DNA from: Actinomadura luzonensis
GTDB lineage: Bacteria; Actinomycetota; Actinomycetes; Streptosporangiales; Streptosporangiaceae
DNA length: 64,000 bases
Reading direction: 5' to 3'
Assembly: GCF_022664455.2 (NCBI RefSeq)
Contig: NZ_JAKRKC020000001.1
Coordinates: 1,116,001-1,180,000 of the forward strand
Shown: positions 12,478 through 20,840 of the stretch, one piece after another
Position numbering within the stretch: position 1 is the stretch's first letter
How the letters are laid out: each line of letters begins with the position of its first letter
The notes under the pieces: model-generated
Database searches by the model: none
Seen by the model: only the letters and a program-made list of their open reading frames with translations
Told to the model about the DNA's origin: nothing
Program-made: the position numbers and the translations under genes

Positions 12478-13722
12478 GTGAGTCGGATTAGTTGGGATGT
12501 AGACGACGTGGAGTGGACCCCCGAGCCGCACGAGCTGGCCGATCTCGAGCTGCTGCTCTCCGGCGCGTTCGACCCGCTGACGGGGTTCCTCGGCCACGAC
12601 GACCTGCACGCGGTGCACGAGCGCGGCACGCTCGCCGACGGCACGCCGTGGCCCGCGCCGGTCACCCTCCACCTGCCCGCCGAGGTCTCCCCCGGCGACG
12701 AGGTGACCCTGCTCGACCCCGAGGGCCTGCCGCTCGCGGCGCTCACGGTGACCGCCCAGGAGGCCGACGGGCTGGTCTCGGGGCCGGTCAAGGGGCTCGG
12801 CGCGCCGGAGCACGGGCCCTTCGCCCGCCTGCGGCGCACCCCGGCCCAGGTCAAGGAGGAGCTCGGCGGGCGCGCGGCGCTCGCCGTCACCCTGCGGGGG
12901 CCGCTCGACGACCTGTCCGAGATCACCGCGCTGGCCAAGGAGCTGGACGCGGTGATCCTGCTGCTGCCCCTGGCGTACGGCGAGGGCGGCCCCGCCGTGG
13001 TCCGCGCCGCGCTGCGAGCCCAGGAGCGGCTGCCCGCCGGCACGTTCGTGGTCCCGGTGCCGCTCGCCCCGCGCGAGGAGCCCGAGATCGACCTGGAGCT
13101 GCGCGAGCACGTCGCGGCCGCCTACGGCGCGACCGAGCACTTCCCCGGCCCCGAGCCGGTGACGATCCCCGGGCCGCCGCACCGGCGCGGCCTCGTGGTG
13201 TTCTTCACCGGCCTGTCCGGCTCGGGCAAGTCGACCATCGCCCGCGGCCTGCGCGACGCGCTGCTGGAGCTGGGCAGCCGCTCGCTCACCTACCTCGACG
13301 GCGACGTGGTGCGCCACCTGCTGTCGAAGGGCCTGACCTTCTCCAAGGCCGACCGCGACCTCAACATCCGGCGCATCGGCTTCGTGGCCGCCGAGGTCGC
13401 CAGGCACGGCGGCCTGGCCGTCTGCGCCCCCATCGCCCCCTACGCCGCCACCCGCGCCGAGGTGCGGGCGATGGTCGAGGCGGTCGGCGCCGACTTCCTG
13501 CTGGTGCACGTGGCCACGCCGCTGGAGGAGTGCGAGCGGCGCGACCGCAAGGGCCTGTACGCCAAGGCCCGCGCCGGGCTCATCCCCGAGTTCACCGGCG
13601 TCTCCGACCCCTACGAGGAGCCGGACGACGCCGACCTGGTCATCGACACGACGCACATCTCGATCGAGGCGGCCGTCTCCAGGGTGCTGGAGACGCTGCG
13701 GTCTGGAGGCTGGATCCGTTGA
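12478..13722 (+). CDS. cysC: Adenylyl-sulfate (APS) kinase with degenerate ATP-sulfurylase-like N-terminal region
   Basis: Residues 240-414 are a complete APS kinase: P-loop GLSGSGKSTIARGL at about 244, YLDGDVVRHLLSKGLTFSKA, the DRDLNIRRIGFVAAEVARHG segment, and CAPIAPYAATRAEVR. It phosphorylates APS to PAPS, the sulfate donor of sulfotransferases. Residues 15-230 resemble ATP sulfurylase (the PUA-like part LSGAFDPLTGFLGHDDL and later CxR-free strands). However, the catalytic QxRNPxHxxH and GRDHAGPG motifs are absent, so this part probably only binds or channels substrate. The GTG start has no ribosome site, and a TACACT element lies 13 bases upstream. The stop overlaps the permease start by four bases. 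Confidence 0.88.
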   Translation: MSRISWDVDDVEWTPEPHELADLELLLSGAFDPLTGFLGHDDLHAVHERGTLADGTPWPAPVTLHLPAEVSPGDEVTLLDPEGLPLAALTVTAQEADGLVSGPVKGLGAPEHGPFARLRRTPAQVKEELGGRAALAVTLRGPLDDLSEITALAKELDAVILLLPLAYGEGGPAVVRAALRAQERLPAGTFVVPVPLAPREEPEIDLELREHVAAAYGATEHFPGPEPVTIPGPPHRRGLVVFFTGLSGSGKSTIARGLRDALLELGSRSLTYLDGDVVRHLLSKGLTFSKADRDLNIRRIGFVAAEVARHGGLAVCAPIAPYAATRAEVRAMVEAVGADFLLVHVATPLEECERRDRKGLYAKARAGLIPEFTGVSDPYEEPDDADLVIDTTHISIEAAVSRVLETLRSGGWIR

Positions 13723-14609
13723 TCGACTTCGCCCTCATCGGCGGGTCCTTCGTCGTCGCCGTCGTGGTCGGGCTCACCGGCATGGGCGGCGGCGCGCTGA
13801 TGACGCCCATGATGATGTTGTTCTTCAACGTCCCGCCGCTCGCCGCGGTCTCCAGCGACCTGGTGGCCTCCGCGGTGATGAAGCCGGTGGGCAGCGTGGT
13901 GCACCTGCGCCGGGGCACGGTCAACCTGCGACTGGTGGGCTGGCTGTGCGCGGGGTCGGTGCCGGCCGCGTTCTGCGGGGTGTTCCTCGCACGGGCCTTC
14001 GCCGTCACCGACGCGGTCAAGTACGCCCTGGGCGTGGCGCTGCTGCTGGCCGTGGCCGGCATGGCGGCCAAGACGCTGCTCGGCGGGCGGGGCGGATCGG
14101 CGAGCGCGCACGACATCGTCGTGCGCCCAATTCCGACCCTACTGGTCGGTACGGTAGGCGGTCTGGTCGTCGGGGTCTCCTCGGTCGGCTCGGGATCGCT
14201 CATCATCGTGGCCCTGCTCGCCCTCTACCCGGCGCTCAAGGCCAACCAGCTCGTCGGCACCGACCTGGTGCAGGCCGTGCCGCTGGTCGCCGCCGCGGCG
14301 CTCGGCCACCTCCTGTTCGGCGACTTCCAGATGGACCTGACGGTCTCGCTGCTCATCGGCTCGATCCCGGGCGTCTACCTCGGCGCCCGGATCTCCTCCC
14401 GCGCCCCGGGCGGCCTGATCCGCGCCCTGCTGGCCATCGTCCTGCTGGCCTCGGCGCTGAAGCTCCTGGACGCGAGCAACACCGTCACCGTGGCCGCCCT
14501 CGCCGCCGCCACCGCGGTCGTGGTGGCCGGGTGGCGCTGGCGCGCGCGGACCGCTAGGGGCGCGGCACGGGCGTCGAGCGAAAGTACGGATCCCGTGCGA
14601 GCCGGGTGA
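13719..14609 (+). CDS. TauE/SafE-family anion permease
   Basis: The start is the TTG at 13719, overlapping the cysC stop (TTGA), with GGAGG ten bases upstream. The 296-residue product has about eight hydrophobic helices in two similar halves. Each half opens with a glycine-rich turn (VVGLTGMGGGALMTPMMM and VVGVSSVGSGSLIIVALL), the hallmark of TauE/SafE transporters for sulfite, sulfate or organosulfonates. Translational coupling to APS kinase suggests that it moves sulfate or sulfite for PAPS metabolism. Direction and substrate are inferred. The last 56 bp overlap the convergent glycosidase gene. Confidence 0.82.
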   Translation: MIDFALIGGSFVVAVVVGLTGMGGGALMTPMMMLFFNVPPLAAVSSDLVASAVMKPVGSVVHLRRGTVNLRLVGWLCAGSVPAAFCGVFLARAFAVTDAVKYALGVALLLAVAGMAAKTLLGGRGGSASAHDIVVRPIPTLLVGTVGGLVVGVSSVGSGSLIIVALLALYPALKANQLVGTDLVQAVPLVAAAALGHLLFGDFQMDLTVSLLIGSIPGVYLGARISSRAPGGLIRALLAIVLLASALKLLDASNTVTVAALAAATAVVVAGWRWRARTARGAARASSESTDPVRAG

Positions 14610-15762
14610 AAGCCCGCCCCGCCCCCGGGTCGGAGTCGAAGCTGGTGTCGCCGCGCGGCGCCTGCGGCGAGTCGAAGTAGAACAGCGCCTTGATCTGCGG
14701 GTAGCGCTTGATCTGCCGCGCCACCGACTCGAAGAAGCGGCGCTTGAACCCCGGGTCCTTCGGCCGCTCGAACACCCCCCACTCCGCCACCATCACCGGC
14801 TTGCCGGGGAAGCGGAGCTGCATCCACCGGTAGAAGCCCGGCCACTGGGCGAACTCCTTCTCCTCGCGGGTCTTGTTCACCAGCCCGTCGAAGTCCTTGA
14901 CGCGGTCGTCGGCGTAGGGGTCCATGGCGACCCAGTCGACCACGTCGTCGCCCGGGTAGAGCTGCTCGAACCACGACTTCGCGGCCCAGTTGGGCGCCCC
15001 CATCCAGGTCATCACCATGACCGCGTTCCTGACGCCCTTCTCCCGCAGCCGCAGCACCACGTGCCGGTACATCGCCGCGTAGTCGGCGGCCCGCATGCCC
15101 GAGCCGGGCGCGTTGTCCACGTCGTTCTCCGGCTCGTGGTGCAGCGTGAGGAAGAACCGCTCGGGGAAGGTGCGCCGGAGATAGCCGGCCAGCCGGTCGA
15201 TCCTGGCGTCGAGCCTCCCGCGGGCGATCTCGGCCCAGGTGCGGTCGAGCGACGGCTTCCAGTTGACCATGAGCAGCCGGGGCCGCGCCGGGTCGCGGGC
15301 CAGCCGGACCTCGGCCTTGGTCGGGAACAGCTCGCTGCCCCGGTGGTAGACGTGCAGCACGTCGGCCGCCGCGCCCATGCGGGCCTCCGCCCCGCGCAGG
15401 GCGCGCTCGACCTGCGCCCCGGTGAAGACCTCCGGCGCCAGTCCCCACCAGGCGCCGCAGGACGGGATGAGCCGGGCGGTGGCCGTGCAGGACGGTGCCC
15501 CCGCCACCTGCCTGGCCGGCCCGCCGGCCGACGGGCCCATGGCCGTGGCCGGGCCGGTCGTGGCGTTCGCCCCCGGGTCCGCCGCCGGCCCCGTCACCGA
15601 TCCCGTCGCCGATCCCGTCGCCGCGCCGGTCGCCGCGCCGCTCGTCCCGCTCGTTCCGCTCGTCCCGCTCGTCGCCGAGCCCGCCGTGCCGGAACAGGCG
15701 CTCAGCGTGACGAGCGCGGCGAGCGCCGCGGCCGTTTTGCGAGTAATTCCCCGTAGCTGCAA
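14554..15762 (-). CDS. Lipid-anchored GH26-like glycoside hydrolase
   Basis: I place the start at TTG 15762, because AAGGAGG sits nine bases upstream (15773-15779). This gives a clean lipoprotein signal, LRGITRKTAAALAALVTLSAC, with the lipobox Cys near residue 22. A Ser/Gly/Thr repeat linker follows (SGTSGTSGTSGAATGAATG), then a (beta/alpha)8 domain. FLTLHHEPEND carries the likely acid/base Glu and MVAEWGVFE the likely nucleophile, as in family 26 mannanases and related enzymes. It is divergent from the wzz gene and probably trims or releases the polysaccharide made by this locus. The exact glycan is not known, and family 26 is a fold-level call. Confidence 0.72.
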   Translation of the reverse strand: MQLRGITRKTAAALAALVTLSACSGTAGSATSGTSGTSGTSGAATGAATGSATGSVTGPAADPGANATTGPATAMGPSAGGPARQVAGAPSCTATARLIPSCGAWWGLAPEVFTGAQVERALRGAEARMGAAADVLHVYHRGSELFPTKAEVRLARDPARPRLLMVNWKPSLDRTWAEIARGRLDARIDRLAGYLRRTFPERFFLTLHHEPENDVDNAPGSGMRAADYAAMYRHVVLRLREKGVRNAVMVMTWMGAPNWAAKSWFEQLYPGDDVVDWVAMDPYADDRVKDFDGLVNKTREEKEFAQWPGFYRWMQLRFPGKPVMVAEWGVFERPKDPGFKRRFFESVARQIKRYPQIKALFYFDSPQAPRGDTSFDSDPGAGRAFTRLARDPYFRSTPVPRP

Positions 15763-16067
15763 AACCGTCCAACCTCCTTGTCGAACTTGTCGAAGGACCC
15801 CCGCGTTGTCACACCTGAACCTTGCCATGTCATTCCAGGAACTTCAGCCGGTGTGGAGAGTATTAGCTGGTGGGCCAGGGTAAAACCGTGCCGGAATTTT
15901 CCCGGAATTTCGATTTATGGAGCCCCTTCTTTCCTGCCGTACCGGAGAAAATTCTGCGGATTCAGCTCGGGTGCTGACCGTCCGGCCTATAGTGGGCGCA
16001 CGCCTCGGCCCGTGACGCTGCGTCGCCGGGCGGCGACGACGCGCACATCCCCCAGGAGGCCGCCCCC
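15763..16067. promoter_or_regulatory. Divergent control region between the GH26-like gene and wzz
   Basis: This 305-bp stretch holds no gene. It is more AT-rich than its surroundings. It contains a direct repeat CCGGAATTTT/CCGGAATTTC at 15891-15911 and, further on, an inverted form GAAAATTC near 15947, both of which could be regulator sites. The ribosome site AGGAGG for wzz lies eight bases before its ATG. A TATAGT element occurs near 15987, but no clear -35 partner is seen. Confidence 0.4.
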
Positions 16068-17456
16068 ATGACCCAGCCGCCGGACGTCCAGGCCCGCCGC
16101 CCCGGCGCCGAGCTGGAGGATCACCTGTCCCTGCTGCGCAGGCGATGGCTGATCCTCGTGGGCTGCGTCGTGGTCGGCGGCACGGCCGGGCTCGCGCTCC
16201 TGCGGCTCACCCCGCCCGCCTACACCGCCGCCACACAGGTGCAGGTCATGCCCGTCGGCCCGCAGGACCCCGGCAACCAGGTCACCGCCCGCCAGCGCGA
16301 GCCGCTCAACCTCGACACCGAGGCCCAGGTCGCCGCGTCCGCCGTGGTCGCCGCCCGGGCCGCCCGGGCGCTCGGCGGCGTCGCGCCCGCGCCCGCGGAG
16401 GTCACCGTCCCGCCCAACTCGGCGGTCCTGTCCATCGCGGTCACCGCTGCCGACCCCCGGCTCGCCGCCGCCCAGTCCGGCGCGTACGCCGACGCCTACC
16501 TCGCCCACCGCCGCGAGAGCGCCCTCGCCGCCCTGACCGACCAGCAGCAGGCCGTGCTGGGCAAGCTCAAGCAGGTCAACGCCGGCCTCGACGCCGCCTT
16601 CCGGCAGCTCGGCCGGCTGCGCAAGGGCAGCGCGGAACGGGCCATCGCGCTGCAGCGGCAGAGCGTGCTCAGCCGCCAGGCCGCGAGCCTCGCGCTCAAG
16701 TACGACGCCCTCCGCACGGTGGCCGTCACGCCCGGCGCGATCATCAGCCGGGCCGCGCCGCCCGCCGCGCCCAGCTCCCCCAGCCTGCCGCTGCACCTCG
16801 GCACCGGCCTGATGGCGGGGCTGCTCACCGGCTCGGCCGCCGCCTACGCCCGCGACCGGCTCGACACCCGGCTGCGCCGCGCCGCCGACGTCGAGCGGCT
16901 CACCGGCCTGCCGGTGCTGGCCGATCTGTCCGGCGCGCGCGAGCCGGGCGTGCTGCACGAGCTGGCCTGCGCGGTCGTGGCCGCCTGCCCCGGCAAACGG
17001 CTGCTGGTGCGGGCGCTGCCCGCCGACCTCTACGCCTCGTCGCTCGCCGAGCCGCTGGCCGTCAGCGCCCCGCTCGCCGTGCTCGACGGCACCGACGTCC
17101 GCGACCTGGCCAGGGCGGACGCGGCCCTGCTGCTCGTCGGCCTCGGCCGGGTCACCGCCCCGCAGGTCGCCGCCGCCGCCCGCCACCTCGGCCGCCAGGA
17201 CATCCCGGTCATCGGCGTGGTCACCGCCACCGACGCGATGCCGGAGTTCGTGCCGCTGCTGGAGCCGCGTCCGCACTCGCCGCTCGGCAAGCTGGTCGCC
17301 ACCGGGGAGTTCCCCGTCCCGGGCGAGCTGGCGGCCGGCGACTTCGCCGGCGCCGGGGGCGCCGCCGCGGGCGCCGAGGGCTTCGGCGTCAGCCTGTCGG
17401 CCGAGACCACCCCCATGCAGCCCCTCCGCCGCCCCCGCCCAGGCCGCCCCACATGA
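16068..17456 (+). CDS. Wzz-like polysaccharide co-polymerase / chain length determinant
   Basis: The 462-residue protein has the Wzz layout. A cytosolic N-terminus (LEDHLSLLRRRWLILVGCVVV) leads into transmembrane helix 1. A periplasmic-type part follows with coiled-coil helices (ALTDQQQAVLGKLKQVNAGL), then a second helix at LHLGTGLMAGLLTGSAAAYA preceded by the usual Pro-rich PPAAPSSPS. After it comes a degenerate BY-kinase-like region (DRLDTRLRRAADVERLTGLPVLADL) without a Walker A motif, so kinase activity is not expected. Such proteins set chain length of Wzy-made polymers. It is the first gene of a six-gene plus-strand operon whose members overlap by 4-13 bases. Confidence 0.82.
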   Translation: MTQPPDVQARRPGAELEDHLSLLRRRWLILVGCVVVGGTAGLALLRLTPPAYTAATQVQVMPVGPQDPGNQVTARQREPLNLDTEAQVAASAVVAARAARALGGVAPAPAEVTVPPNSAVLSIAVTAADPRLAAAQSGAYADAYLAHRRESALAALTDQQQAVLGKLKQVNAGLDAAFRQLGRLRKGSAERAIALQRQSVLSRQAASLALKYDALRTVAVTPGAIISRAAPPAAPSSPSLPLHLGTGLMAGLLTGSAAAYARDRLDTRLRRAADVERLTGLPVLADLSGAREPGVLHELACAVVAACPGKRLLVRALPADLYASSLAEPLAVSAPLAVLDGTDVRDLARADAALLLVGLGRVTAPQVAAAARHLGRQDIPVIGVVTATDAMPEFVPLLEPRPHSPLGKLVATGEFPVPGELAAGDFAGAGGAAAGAEGFGVSLSAETTPMQPLRRPRPGRPT

Positions 17457-19090
17457 CCGCACGTCCCCACGAGCCCGCCGACCCGCCCCGACGAGCGAGC
17501 GGCCCGGCCGCCCGCCCCCCGGGTGACCCGGCCGTCGGGCCCCTGGGCGGGCCGCCCCCCGCACTCCCCCAGCCCGAGCCGCCCGCCACCCCCCCGGGGC
17601 TCACCGACCACCCCCTCACCAGGTCCCTGGACGCATCGACGGGGCACCGCCTGGACGCACCCACCGGCCCTCCGGGGCTCGCCAACCGCCCCCTCACCGG
17701 GTCCTTGGGCAAGTCGACGGGGCGCCGCCTGGGCGCACCACCCGCCGGCCCTCCGGGGCTTGCCGACCGCCCCCTCACCAAGTTCCTGGGCGCATCGGCG
17801 GGGCGTCGTCTGGGTGGGCCCGCGTGGCCGATCGGGGCGTTGCTGGTGGGTTATCCGGTCTGGTGGGCGCTCGGGTTCGGCGGGCTGTCGGTGATCGTGC
17901 TGGCGGTCCCGATGGCGGTGGTCCTGTGGCGGCGGCGGCCCGTCAAGGTGCCCCCCGGATTCGGCCTGTGGTTGTTGCTGCTGGCCGGCTACCTGCTGAG
18001 CGCGCTGATGCTGGGCGAGTCGCCCCCCGGCACGTACGGCGAGCTGGGCCCCGGCCGGCTCGTCGGCTACGGGATGCGCCTGGCGCTCTACGCCAGCGTC
18101 CTGATCATGGTCCTCTACCTGGGCAACCTCACCGAACGCGAGCTGCCGCAGCTCCGCCTGGTGCGCATGCTGGGCGCGCTGTTCGTGACGACGGTGGCCG
18201 GCGGGCTGCTCGGCGTGCTGGCCCCCGGCTTCACCTTCACCTCGCCGGTGGAGCTGCTGCTGCCCGACTGGCTGGGCGGCAACGCGTTCGTCCAGAACCT
18301 CATCCACCCGACCGCCGCCCAGACCCAGAAGGTGCTCGGCTACGCCATGCCGCGCCCGGAGGCCCCCTTCGAGTGGGCCAACGCCTGGGGCAGCAACGTG
18401 TCGGTGCTGCTGGTCTGGGCGGTGGTCGGCTGGTGGGCGCACGGCGGCGCCCGGCAGCGCGCGTTCCTCGCCGTGCTGGCCGCCCTGGCGGCGGTCCCCG
18501 TCGTGTACTCGCTCAACCGGGGGCTGTGGATCGGGCTCGGGCTGGCCGCCGTCTACCTGGTCGTGCGGGTGGGCGGGCGGGCCAGGATCGTGCTGTGCGC
18601 GGTGGCGGCCGGGGCGGCGGTGGCATTCGCGCTCAGCCCGCTCGCCGGGCTGGTGGCGCAGCGGCTCGACCGGCCGCACTCCAACGACATCCGGGCCTTC
18701 ACCGTCACCGCCACGCTGGCCGCCGCCGCCCACTCGCCGGTGATCGGCTACGGCAACACCCGCAACGCGATGGGCAACCACCGCACGATCACGACCGGCC
18801 GGACGAGCTGGTGCGGCTCCTGCGGGCACCCGCCGCTCGGCAGCGACGGGCAGCTCTGGCTGCTGATCATCACCCAGGGGTTCACCGGGGCCGCGCTGTA
18901 CGTGGCCTTCTTCGCCGGCGCGATCCGCCGCCACTGGGCCGACCGCAGCCCGGTCGGGCTGGGCGGCGTGCTGGTGATGGGGCTGGTGCTGTTCTACATG
19001 TTCGTCTACGACGGCCTGGTCACCCCGCTCACCCTGTATTTCGTCTCCTTCGCCCTCCTGTGGCGGAACGCCCAGCGGAGTGCCGCATGA
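17453..19090 (+). CDS. Wzy/O-antigen ligase-like membrane polymerase with repetitive N-terminal extension
   Basis: Translation starts at ATG 17453, overlapping the wzz stop (ATGA). From residue 120 on, the protein has about ten to twelve hydrophobic helices and a large external loop (FTFTSPVELLLPDWLGGNAF to RPEAPFEWANAWGSNVS). It then carries the ligase/polymerase signature SLNRGLWIGLGLAAVYLV, with the conserved Arg, and the later GYGNTRNA region. It should polymerise or ligate lipid-linked repeat units at the outer membrane face. The first 120 residues are a Pro-rich cytosolic extension with three copies of a 26-27 residue repeat, unusual in this family. Polymerase and ligase cannot be told apart by sequence alone. 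Confidence 0.78.
   Translation: MTARPHEPADPPRRASGPAARPPGDPAVGPLGGPPPALPQPEPPATPPGLTDHPLTRSLDASTGHRLDAPTGPPGLANRPLTGSLGKSTGRRLGAPPAGPPGLADRPLTKFLGASAGRRLGGPAWPIGALLVGYPVWWALGFGGLSVIVLAVPMAVVLWRRRPVKVPPGFGLWLLLLAGYLLSALMLGESPPGTYGELGPGRLVGYGMRLALYASVLIMVLYLGNLTERELPQLRLVRMLGALFVTTVAGGLLGVLAPGFTFTSPVELLLPDWLGGNAFVQNLIHPTAAQTQKVLGYAMPRPEAPFEWANAWGSNVSVLLVWAVVGWWAHGGARQRAFLAVLAALAAVPVVYSLNRGLWIGLGLAAVYLVVRVGGRARIVLCAVAAGAAVAFALSPLAGLVAQRLDRPHSNDIRAFTVTATLAAAAHSPVIGYGNTRNAMGNHRTITTGRTSWCGSCGHPPLGSDGQLWLLIITQGFTGAALYVAFFAGAIRRHWADRSPVGLGGVLVMGLVLFYMFVYDGLVTPLTLYFVSFALLWRNAQRSAA
17591..17827 (+). repeat. Three 78-81 bp tandem repeats in the wzy gene
   Basis: The copies begin at 17591, 17669 and 17750 and encode PPGLTDHPLTRSLDAS, PPGLANRPLTGSLGKS and PPGLADRPLTKFLGAS plus about ten more residues each. 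DNA identity is high in all codon positions, which points to recent duplication rather than selected protein similarity only. Confidence 0.85.
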
Positions 19091-19989
19091 ACGACGCCGC
19101 CGTCCGTCTCGACTACCTGGCCGACACCGTCCGGCTGCTCTACCCCGGCTCGGGGGCGCCGCGGGCGTACAGTGTGCTGCCGCACGCCGCCGTGCCCCGC
19201 AGGCTCGCGCCCCGGCGCTGGTGGCACGTGGGGTCGCCGGTCGTGGTGCCCGGTGAGGGGTCGATCGCGGCGCACCTGGGCGAGGTCTTCGGGCGGCCGG
19301 TCGAGACGGTCCTGCACGTACGTCCGGCGCGGCGGGCCAACCGCAAGCCGGTGCTGGAGGTGCGGGCCGGCGGGCGGCTGCTGGCGTTCGTGAAGGTCGG
19401 CGACGGCGACCGCTCGCGCGCGCTGGTCGCGGCCGAGGCGGCGACGCTGGGCCGGCTGGCCGGGCACGGCCTGCGTACCGTGGTCGTGCCCGAGGTGCTG
19501 CACTTCGGCGAGTGGCGCGGGCTCGCGGTGCTGGCGCTGTCGCCGCTGCCCGTGCGGCGCCGCGCCCGCGCGCCCCGCCCGCTGCTGCTGGCCGCCGTGA
19601 GCGAGATCGCCGCCACCGGCCCCGGCGCGGCCCCCGCCTGGCACGGCGACCTCGCGCCCTGGAACCTGTGCCCCGCCCCCGGCGGGCGGCTGCTGGTCTG
19701 GGACTGGGAGCGCTACGCGGTCGGCGTCCCCTACGGCTTCGACGCGCTGCACCACTTCTTCCACCGCGCGCTGCGCAGGATGCCGCCCGCCGAGGCCGCC
19801 CGCGCCCTGGTGGCCAGGGCCGCGCGCGAGCTCGCCCCGCTCGGCCTGACGGCGGCCACGGCCCGGCAGAGCGCCCTGCGCTACCTCATCGCCCTGGCCG
19901 ACCGGCACGCCGCCGACGGCCACGAGCCGCTCGGCCCGCCGCAGACCTGGCTCAACCCGGCCGTCGACCACGAGGAGCTGCTGGTATGA
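19087..19989 (+). CDS. APH-type phosphotransferase/kinase-like protein in the polysaccharide operon
   Basis: The 300-residue protein starts at ATG 19087, overlapping the wzy stop. It ends with the aminoglycoside/choline kinase core: the catalytic loop WHGDLAPWNLCPA (Asp in the HGD motif) and the metal motif LVWDWERYAVGVPYGFDALHHFFH. The N-lobe carries LLAFVKVGDGDRSRALVAAEAATL, with the likely ATP-binding Lys and Glu. In this place it probably phosphorylates a sugar, a lipid carrier or a small alcohol used as glycan decoration. The substrate is unknown, and no resistance role is indicated. Confidence 0.7.
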   Translation: MNDAAVRLDYLADTVRLLYPGSGAPRAYSVLPHAAVPRRLAPRRWWHVGSPVVVPGEGSIAAHLGEVFGRPVETVLHVRPARRANRKPVLEVRAGGRLLAFVKVGDGDRSRALVAAEAATLGRLAGHGLRTVVVPEVLHFGEWRGLAVLALSPLPVRRRARAPRPLLLAAVSEIAATGPGAAPAWHGDLAPWNLCPAPGGRLLVWDWERYAVGVPYGFDALHHFFHRALRRMPPAEAARALVARAARELAPLGLTAATARQSALRYLIALADRHAADGHEPLGPPQTWLNPAVDHEELLV

Positions 19990-20840
19990 GGACGATGAAG
20001 CGGTCGGTCCTGTCGTTGTCGCGGGCCGCGGGCCGGTTCACCTCGGGGGCGCGGCTGCTGCCGGCGTTCCTGCTCACGGGCGCGCAGCGGTGCGGCACCA
20101 CGTCGCTGTACCGGGCGCTGGCGCAGCACCCGCTGCTGCTCAAACCCGTGCTGCACAAGGGCGTGCACTACTTCGACGTGGCCTATTGGCGCGGCCCGGC
20201 CTGGTACCAGGCGCATTTCCCGCTGCGGGCCGGCGCGGCGCTGCTCACGCACCGGTACGGCGGGCGGTCGCTGGCGTTCGAGTCGTCCCCGTACTACCTG
20301 TTCCATCCGCTGGCGGGCGAGCGCATCGCGGCCGACCTGCCCGGGGTCAAGCTGGTGGTGCTGGTCCGCGACCCGGTCGAGCGGGCCTGCTCGGCGCACG
20401 CGCACGAGCTGGCCCGCGGCTACGAGCAGGAGCCGCGCTTCGAGCGCGCCGTCGAGCTGGAGGCGACCCGGCTGGCCGGGGCGGAGGAGCTGCTGCGCGG
20501 CTCGCCGCACGCGCTGCACCACTCCCACCGCCACCACTCCTACCTGGCCCGCGGCCGCTACGCCGAGCAGCTCGACCGGCTGGAGCCGCTGTTCGGGCGC
20601 GACCGCATCCTGGTTCTCGACAGTCACCGGTTCTTCGCCGAGCCGGAGCACGTCTACGACCGGGTGCTGGAGTTCCTGGGCGCGCCGCACCTGGGCTATC
20701 CGGTGTTCGAGCGGCACAACGGCCGGCCCAGGACCCGCCCGGTGCCCGAGGTGCTGGGGCGGGCGCTGCGCGACCACTTCGAGCCGTACGACGCGCGGCT
20801 GGTCCGCTGGCTGGGCGAGGAGCCGTCGTGGCGGCGGTGA
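19986..20840 (+). CDS. Carbohydrate sulfotransferase (heparan/chondroitin-type Sulfotransfer_1)
   Basis: The 284-residue protein has the PAPS 5'-phosphosulfate loop FLLTGAQRCGTTSLYRALAQ near residue 30. Next come the carbohydrate-sulfotransferase block KGVHYFDVAYWRGPAWYQAHF and the 3'-phosphate motif VVLVRDPVERACSAHAHEL with its Arg and Ser. HHSYLARGRYAEQLDRLEPLF is typical of heparan sulfate sulfotransferase relatives. It should move sulfate from PAPS to a sugar hydroxyl or amine on the lipid-linked glycan at the cytosolic face. Start at ATG 19986 overlaps the kinase stop. The gene lies between the kinase and the flippase, as expected for a step before export. Confidence 0.85.
   Translation: MRTMKRSVLSLSRAAGRFTSGARLLPAFLLTGAQRCGTTSLYRALAQHPLLLKPVLHKGVHYFDVAYWRGPAWYQAHFPLRAGAALLTHRYGGRSLAFESSPYYLFHPLAGERIAADLPGVKLVVLVRDPVERACSAHAHELARGYEQEPRFERAVELEATRLAGAEELLRGSPHALHHSHRHHSYLARGRYAEQLDRLEPLFGRDRILVLDSHRFFAEPEHVYDRVLEFLGAPHLGYPVFERHNGRPRTRPVPEVLGRALRDHFEPYDARLVRWLGEEPSWRR

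Noticed and set aside
19087..19989. Aminoglycoside resistance gene
   Set aside because: Only the general kinase motifs are shared with APH proteins; the gene is embedded in a polysaccharide operon with overlapping ends.
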